NCBI GenBank assembly: GCA_963754385.1
Contig: CAVWGE010000001.1
Span: 124,001 to 188,000, forward strand
Reading direction: 5' to 3'
Source of the DNA: 9FT-COMBO-48-23 sp963754385
GTDB taxonomy: Bacteria; Chloroflexota; Dehalococcoidia; GIF9; UBA5629
DNA: 64,000 nucleotides
The stretch's first letter is position 1; each line of letters begins with the position of its first letter. The notes beneath the pieces were generated by a model. The model was given only the letters and a program-made list of their open reading frames with translations. It was not told where the DNA came from and made no database searches. Shown here piece after piece: positions 60,914 through 64,000 of the stretch. Made by a program: the position numbers and the translations under genes.

Positions 60914-61948
60914 TCAGCGTGCGATTTCTTTGGCCATTCGTAATGCATACTGGTCTGTCATACCGGCGATGTAATCGGTAACCTTTCGTTCTACAACATC
61001 ATCGCGAAGGACATATTCTCTTGGCAAAGCATCTTCGTGTTTCAGGAAATATGAATATAGAAGGCGTATTATCTTTCTGGCTTTTGATGTGTCTTTATTG
61101 GCTAGACTGGGATTATACACTTTGTCAAAGAGAAATTCACGCAAATTATTGGTGACTTCTAGAATTTCAGCATTCATTCCGATGGTTGGCTTTTTCAAGT
61201 TTGAGTTACTCAGTGATGCCAAGGAATGGCTTACGATATCACAGACAAGCGTGTTAATTCGCTGGCGAGAGGTGTTGCCGAGGAGTTTCACTGCTGAAGT
61301 TGGTAGCTCGTTCTCTGTAATAACACCGGCCCTTATGGCATCGGCAATATCGTGGTTGACATAAGCAACAATGTCAGCCATCTTGACTACCTGTCCTTCT
61401 ATAGTACCAACTTCTGCCCAACCCTCACCAAGTATTTCGATACCGCTCTTGGAATGATTCAAGATGCCATCCCTAACTTCCCAGGTGAGGTTCAGCCCTT
61501 GCCCATCTTTTTCCAGTAGATCGACTACCCTTAGACTTTGCTCGTTATGCCTGAATCCGCCGGGGAACAGTTCGTTTAGAACCTGCTCACCCACATGACC
61601 GAATGGGGTATGACCCAAGTCGTGTCCTAAAGCGATAGCCTCGGTTAAATCCTCATTAAGGTTCAGTGCTCTGGATATAGTCCTGGCAATCTGAGAGACT
61701 TCTAAGGTGTGTGTCAACCGTGTTACATAGTGGTCACCTAAGGGGGTGATAAAGACCTGAGTTTTGTGTTTGAGACGGCGGAAGGCATTGGAGTAGATGA
61801 TACGGTCGCGGTCCCGCTGAAAGTCTGTTCGTATTGAGCAAGGTTCCTCCCATTTGAGTCTGCCTCGGCTAAACTTGCTTTTTGCCGCGTATGGGGAGAG
61901 GCTGTTTTCAGATTCTTCTATTCGCTGCCGAATATTCAGATTAACCAT
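60914..61948 (-). CDS. dgt: deoxyguanosinetriphosphate triphosphohydrolase-like protein
   Basis: 344 residues from ATG 61948 (MVNLNIRQRIEESEN); the frame is open upstream into ppsA, so the start is uncertain. HD phosphohydrolase: FQRDRDRIIYSNAFRRLKHK, TRLTHTLEVSQIARTI (His), AIALGHDLGHTPFGHVGE (HD), GGFRHNEQSLRVVD. Cleaves dNTP to deoxynucleoside and triphosphate, controlling dNTP pools. Shorter, type-2-like form common outside enterobacteria. Confidence 0.92.
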   Translation of the reverse strand: MVNLNIRQRIEESENSLSPYAAKSKFSRGRLKWEEPCSIRTDFQRDRDRIIYSNAFRRLKHKTQVFITPLGDHYVTRLTHTLEVSQIARTISRALNLNEDLTEAIALGHDLGHTPFGHVGEQVLNELFPGGFRHNEQSLRVVDLLEKDGQGLNLTWEVRDGILNHSKSGIEILGEGWAEVGTIEGQVVKMADIVAYVNHDIADAIRAGVITENELPTSAVKLLGNTSRQRINTLVCDIVSHSLASLSNSNLKKPTIGMNAEILEVTNNLREFLFDKVYNPSLANKDTSKARKIIRLLYSYFLKHEDALPREYVLRDDVVERKVTDYIAGMTDQYALRMAKEIAR

Positions 61949-61985
61949 CAAAACTTGAGCTTTACTTCCCCGCTTTGCTGTAATC

Positions 61986-64000
61986 CTATGGCTGACTAAG
62001 TTTTGCTTCAGCAGCAGCAACAATACGCCTTGTTTCGTCAATCATGTCGGGACTTACCGAAACTGAGGTGATGCCCCATCTCACCAGATTCTCGGTAAGT
62101 TCCGGGTAGACCGAAGGTGCTTGTCCACAGATGGAAGAGGTGATGCCTTTACTGTTCGAAACCTTGATAACTTTTTCTATGCCCATGAGCACCGCCTCGT
62201 TTCTCTCATCAAATTCCTGTGCTAGTTTGGGATTGTCTCTGTCTATTCCTAAGATTAATTGGGTTAAGTCGTTGGAGCCGATGGAGACACCGTCAATGCC
62301 AACGTCTATAAATTTGTCTATGAGAAAGACATTTGATGGCACTTCGACCATCATCCACAATTTGAAATTGGGGAACTGATATAGGCCTTCAGCTACGAGG
62401 AACCTCTTTATCTTGGCCATTTCATCCACGAAGCGGACGAATGGAATCATGACATATAGATTATCGTAGTACTGGCATACCTTTTTGATAGCATCCACTT
62501 CGAGTCTAAGAACTTCGGTCTCCCGTGTATATCTGGAGCAGCCACGGTAGCCTAGCATGGGGTTCTCCTCAAACTCCTCGTATTTGTCCCCGCCGCGTAA
62601 GTTTCTGTACTCGTTGGTTTTGAAATCGGTGGTCCGATAGACCACCGGCCTGGGATTAAAAGCCTTGGCGAAAGTGGTGATGTTTCTAGATAACATTTCC
62701 ATGAATTGTTCGCCCTTCCCCTCATGCAGCATGTATCGTGGATGCCCACCAATTTGAGCTATCATAAATTCAGCTCTAAGCAAGCCAACACCGTCTACAT
62801 GTCTTGCAGCTACGACCTCAGCCAGTTCCGGTTCAGCCAGATTTACATAGATTCTGGTTTTTGTTTTAATCCGTTCCTGAGTGATAACTGTGGGGACGGC
62901 TGCTGTTGGCTCGGCTACTTTACCATCATAGACTTCTCCGCGTGAGCCATCTACAGTGATTTCTTGGCCATCGTTTAGAGTTTTGGTTGCCACCTCTGTG
63001 CCTACTACGCAAGGGATGCCTAACTCACGACTAACAATAGCTGCGTGAGCAGTTCGACCACCACGGTCGGTGACTATGGCTGTTGCCCGCTTCATTGCTG
63101 GCACGAAATCTGGAGTTGTCATTTCGGCTACTAGAACATCACCATTTTTCACTTTGTCTATCTGCGAAGCCTCTACAATTTTGACTGGGCCAACAGCTAT
63201 CCCTGGGCTGGCTGCAACGCCGGTTAAAATTGCTTTAGCTTCTATTTTAGGAAGTGTCTTCGTCTCTTCTTTTGGTTTCAGAGTGGTCACAGGCCTCGTT
63301 TGAAGGATGAAGAGCTGTTTCTTCTCCCTTGCCCATTCGATGTCTTGTGGAAACTGATATAAATCTTCAATCATTTTGCCCACTTTAGCCAGGGCAACAA
63401 TATCCTTATCAGCTAGCTTTTGCTTGGCTCGCTTTGATGGTGGAACAGGAATCTTAATGTTTGGTTCAAGCTTGCCCACCGGTGCTTCTGTGTTCCTCAC
63501 AAGTTGCCACTCTTGCTTATGAATTTCTTTATCGATGATTCTGATTCCATTTTTATCCAACAGATATTGGTCAGGAGTGACATCGCCAGAAACAATAGCT
63601 TCACCCAGTCCGCAAATTGCTTCGATAAGTATTTTAGTTGTATCGTTGCTCAAAGGCTCCAAAGTGAACATGACTCCGGAAGTCTCTGATTGCACCATCT
63701 TCTGCACTGGAACGGCGATGCCTACCCTGAAGTGATCAAAGCCATGCTCTTGTCTGTAGAATATAGCCCTGGGTTCAAAAAGAGAACTCCAGCAGCCTTG
63801 TACTGCTGCCACTACCTCATCTTCTCCTTGAATGTTGAGAAAAGTGCGTTGTTGTCCGGCGAAAGAAGCCTCGGGTAAGTCTTCGGCTGTGGCTGAGGAA
63901 CGGACTGCTACTAGTCCTTGGCCTAGTTTGCGATAAGCATCTTTAATCTCCTTAACCATGTCAGGCGGCATAGGTATGCTGTAAATTCTATCCTTAATCA
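61986..64000 (-). CDS. ppsA: phosphoenolpyruvate synthase, C-terminal part
   Basis: About 670 residues; the frame is open to the right edge, so the N-terminus is outside. Part of the ATP-binding domain (AVRSSATAEDLPEASFAGQQ, FTLEPLSND, EAICGLGEAIVSGDVTPDQY), the swivelling phosphohistidine domain (GGRTAHAAIVSRELGIPCVVG, catalytic His) and the PEP-binding barrel (NPMLGYRGCSRY, SNDLTQLILGIDRD, SSICGQAPS with catalytic Cys). Converts pyruvate + ATP to PEP, AMP and phosphate, fitting with pyruvate made by the por enzyme. Confidence 0.93.
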   Translation of the reverse strand, partial: IKDRIYSIPMPPDMVKEIKDAYRKLGQGLVAVRSSATAEDLPEASFAGQQRTFLNIQGEDEVVAAVQGCWSSLFEPRAIFYRQEHGFDHFRVGIAVPVQKMVQSETSGVMFTLEPLSNDTTKILIEAICGLGEAIVSGDVTPDQYLLDKNGIRIIDKEIHKQEWQLVRNTEAPVGKLEPNIKIPVPPSKRAKQKLADKDIVALAKVGKMIEDLYQFPQDIEWAREKKQLFILQTRPVTTLKPKEETKTLPKIEAKAILTGVAASPGIAVGPVKIVEASQIDKVKNGDVLVAEMTTPDFVPAMKRATAIVTDRGGRTAHAAIVSRELGIPCVVGTEVATKTLNDGQEITVDGSRGEVYDGKVAEPTAAVPTVITQERIKTKTRIYVNLAEPELAEVVAARHVDGVGLLRAEFMIAQIGGHPRYMLHEGKGEQFMEMLSRNITTFAKAFNPRPVVYRTTDFKTNEYRNLRGGDKYEEFEENPMLGYRGCSRYTRETEVLRLEVDAIKKVCQYYDNLYVMIPFVRFVDEMAKIKRFLVAEGLYQFPNFKLWMMVEVPSNVFLIDKFIDVGIDGVSIGSNDLTQLILGIDRDNPKLAQEFDERNEAVLMGIEKVIKVSNSKGITSSICGQAPSVYPELTENLVRWGITSVSVSPDMIDETRRIVAAAEAKLSQP

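Overview
The window looks like a piece of the chromosome of a strictly anaerobic bacterium, most plausibly a Chloroflexota member related to Dehalococcoidia. This is inferred from gene content and protein character; there is no rRNA to confirm it. Coding is dense, mostly on the minus strand, with moderate GC. The window opens inside atpA and closes inside a phosphoenolpyruvate synthase gene.

Layout. 1-3283 (minus): atp operon (AtpI-like, a, c, an undescribed 38-residue membrane peptide, b, delta, start of alpha). 3501-7843: BFN-domain protein, dtd, a Fur-family regulator and a CbiMNQO-type nickel/cobalt transporter, with matching TGCAA-type operators before the regulator and before cbiM. 7858-13525: nadC, a PAS histidine kinase with a NarL-type regulator, then a tandem duplication of a small NHLP/Os1348-like protein beside a formate/nitrite channel carrying the same domain at its C-terminus. 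13630-15108: DUF134 regulator with a perfect palindrome over its promoter, a broken ferredoxin, a DUF5320 protein and a NifX-like protein. 15165-25727 (minus): a large hydrogenase/heterodisulfide-reductase locus. 26346-29892: second kinase/regulator pair and a universal stress protein. 30006-32566: methyltransferase-nuclease fusion with a frameshifted companion. 33020-38792: mfd, an MFS transporter, a DUF169 protein. 39067-41930 (minus): ACP-like, nusB, a radical-SAM fragment, FabD-like, rpmF, DUF177. 42078-47943: M20 hydrolase, rplI-dnaB-dnaD and a tandem AAA+ helicase loader, HNH protein. 47958-64000 (mostly minus): ricT, holB, lysA, four-subunit 2-oxoacid:ferredoxin oxidoreductase, PD-(D/E)XK nuclease, ffh (plus strand), rpoD, dnaG, dgt, ppsA.

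Main result. In the Hdr/Mvh locus hdrA and mvhD occur twice. One copy of each has Cys at a conserved site. In the other copy the same codon is UGA, in frame, with homology continuing to the natural stop. Each UGA is followed by a short perfect hairpin with a GGN triloop starting after exactly 23 nt, as expected of bacterial SECIS elements. I therefore annotate hdrA at 22309-24270 and mvhD at 21905-22312 as selenoproteins; an ordinary gene caller would split or truncate both. The locus should encode H2-linked, flavin-based electron bifurcation or confurcation between hydrogen, ferredoxin and a disulfide-type acceptor, and the pyruvate-type ferredoxin oxidoreductase would share the same ferredoxin pool.

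Other unusual points. The FabD homologue has lost its Ser/His catalytic pair, and the ACP homologue in the same gene run has lost its phosphopantetheine Ser. The NHLP-like domain occurs three times within 2.4 kb, once fused to a channel. The DnaC-type loader contains two complete ATPase modules.
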